55,222 bases of DNA from Amycolatopsis kentuckyensis (GTDB lineage: Bacteria > Actinomycetota > Actinomycetes > Mycobacteriales > Pseudonocardiaceae), in the NCBI RefSeq assembly GCF_002155975.1, contig NZ_MUMI01000001.1:1-55222 (forward strand), read 5' to 3'. Positions 54,967 through 55,222 of this stretch are shown one piece after another; within the stretch, counting starts at the first letter, position 1; every line of letters begins with the position of its first letter. Made by a program: the position numbers and the translations under genes. The notes beneath the pieces are model-generated. The model saw only the letters and a list, made by a program, of their open reading frames with translations, was not told the DNA's origin and searched no databases.

Positions 54967-54988
54967 CACAACAATGCGAGTAGTTGTG
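54967..54988. promoter_or_regulatory. Inverted repeat upstream of the IclR gene
   Basis: CACAAC (54967-54972) and GTTGTG (54983-54988) are separated by ten bases in a relatively AT-rich stretch (54950-55035) that must contain the operon promoter. Size fits an IclR operator. Confidence 0.5.
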
Positions 54989-55111
54989 GGTGCTAATTGG
55001 TTCAACATCCGATGGTTAAGTTTCCTACCTATGGCGGTTGCGCGCCCCTGAGCGGCCGCGTTCGACAGGTTCGACGGGGGTGGTGTTCATATCCGTGAAT
55101 GTGCGGACGGG

Positions 55112-55141
55112 TTGTCCACGCCCCGACGGCAATGTGGACAA
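55112..55141. promoter_or_regulatory. Inverted pair of DnaA-box-like sequences in the terminal non-coding region
   Basis: TTGTCCAC (55112-55119) and GTGGACAA (55134-55141) form an 8-bp inverted repeat; the second equals the actinobacterial DnaA box TTGTCCACA on the minus strand. Only two copies are seen and no dnaA/dnaN genes, so an origin is not indicated. Toward the end GATACGCT (55189-55196) looks like a -10 for a gene beyond the window. No gene is seen in 55009-55222. Confidence 0.4.
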
Positions 55142-55222
55142 AGCGGCTCGGGCGGGGGTTCTTTCGCCGTTGTTGTCGGTTTGCGCCGATACGCTGGACC
55201 CGGGGGGCGCCCCCGCGGCGGG

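Noticed and set aside
55009-55222. Replication origin
   Set aside because: Only two DnaA-like boxes and no dnaA, dnaN or AT-rich unwinding region.

Overview
The window reads as a chromosomal stretch of a high-GC actinomycete, most likely a Pseudonocardiaceae member close to Amycolatopsis. This is inferred from very GC-biased third codon positions, frequent GTG/TTG starts, GTGA/ATGA start-stop overlaps, several probably leaderless genes, and family content (ECF41 and ECF42 sigma factors, XRE-NB-ARC-TPR regulator, TioE-type MerR). There is no integrase, phage structural gene or recognisable IS.

Layout. 1-2.1 kb: YtrA-type GntR regulator with a two-gene ABC exporter, then tRNA-Thr and a terminator. 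2.3-3.1 kb: arginase-family protein. 3.3-13.5 kb: the most unusual block. A YqiJ-like membrane protein, a YqiK-type flotillin (SPFH) and a giant DUF3686-type AAA ATPase form a tight operon. After a new promoter come a 19-codon micro-ORF, an intrinsic terminator, four aberrant tRNA-like RNAs (Trp-CCA, Glu-TTC, His-GTG, Met-CAT loops) and a TerD-domain protein of the MXAN_6230/SCO0854 type that lacks the RING finger. The micro-ORF contains the codons TGG, GAA, CAC and ATG, the ones those four loops would read. I regard this as the best candidate for a new system, for example sensing of tRNA damage or charging with decoy tRNAs. That function is inference.

13.6-16.8 kb: alpha/beta hydrolase and an MFS exporter with its TetR regulator, sharing an operator-like motif. 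16.6-20.9 kb: small secreted peptide, a tandem repeat tract, an XRE-NB-ARC-TPR regulator preceded by a 17-residue hydrophobic micro-peptide, and an uncharacterised protein. The two peptide genes share a 15-bp motif at almost the same upstream distance. 21-24.7 kb: membrane protein, double-MerR regulator divergent from an erythromycin-esterase-like gene, secreted protein. 24.7-32.1 kb: secreted degradative enzymes (CBM56/GH55-like, S53 peptidase, GH29-like fucosidase).

32.2-34.4 kb: carboxymuconolactone decarboxylase-SDR operon divergent from its ECF41 sigma factor. 34.4-43.6 kb: an SpvB/RHS protein with no C-terminal toxin, then an operon-like S8 protease, ECF sigma factor, small protein and TPR-CHAT protease. 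The CHAT gene is broken by one extra base, and a decayed DUF4232 gene follows. 43.7-48.6 kb: DUF2079 membrane protein, orphan histidine kinase, DinB-fold protein, Rsm22-type methyltransferase. 48.7-50.9 kb: ECF42 sigma module with two DGPF/YciI proteins and a matching promoter. 50.9-55.2 kb: SDR with a Tat-like leader, HD protein, IclR-L-lactate permease operon, and a non-coding end containing an inverted pair of DnaA-box-like sequences.
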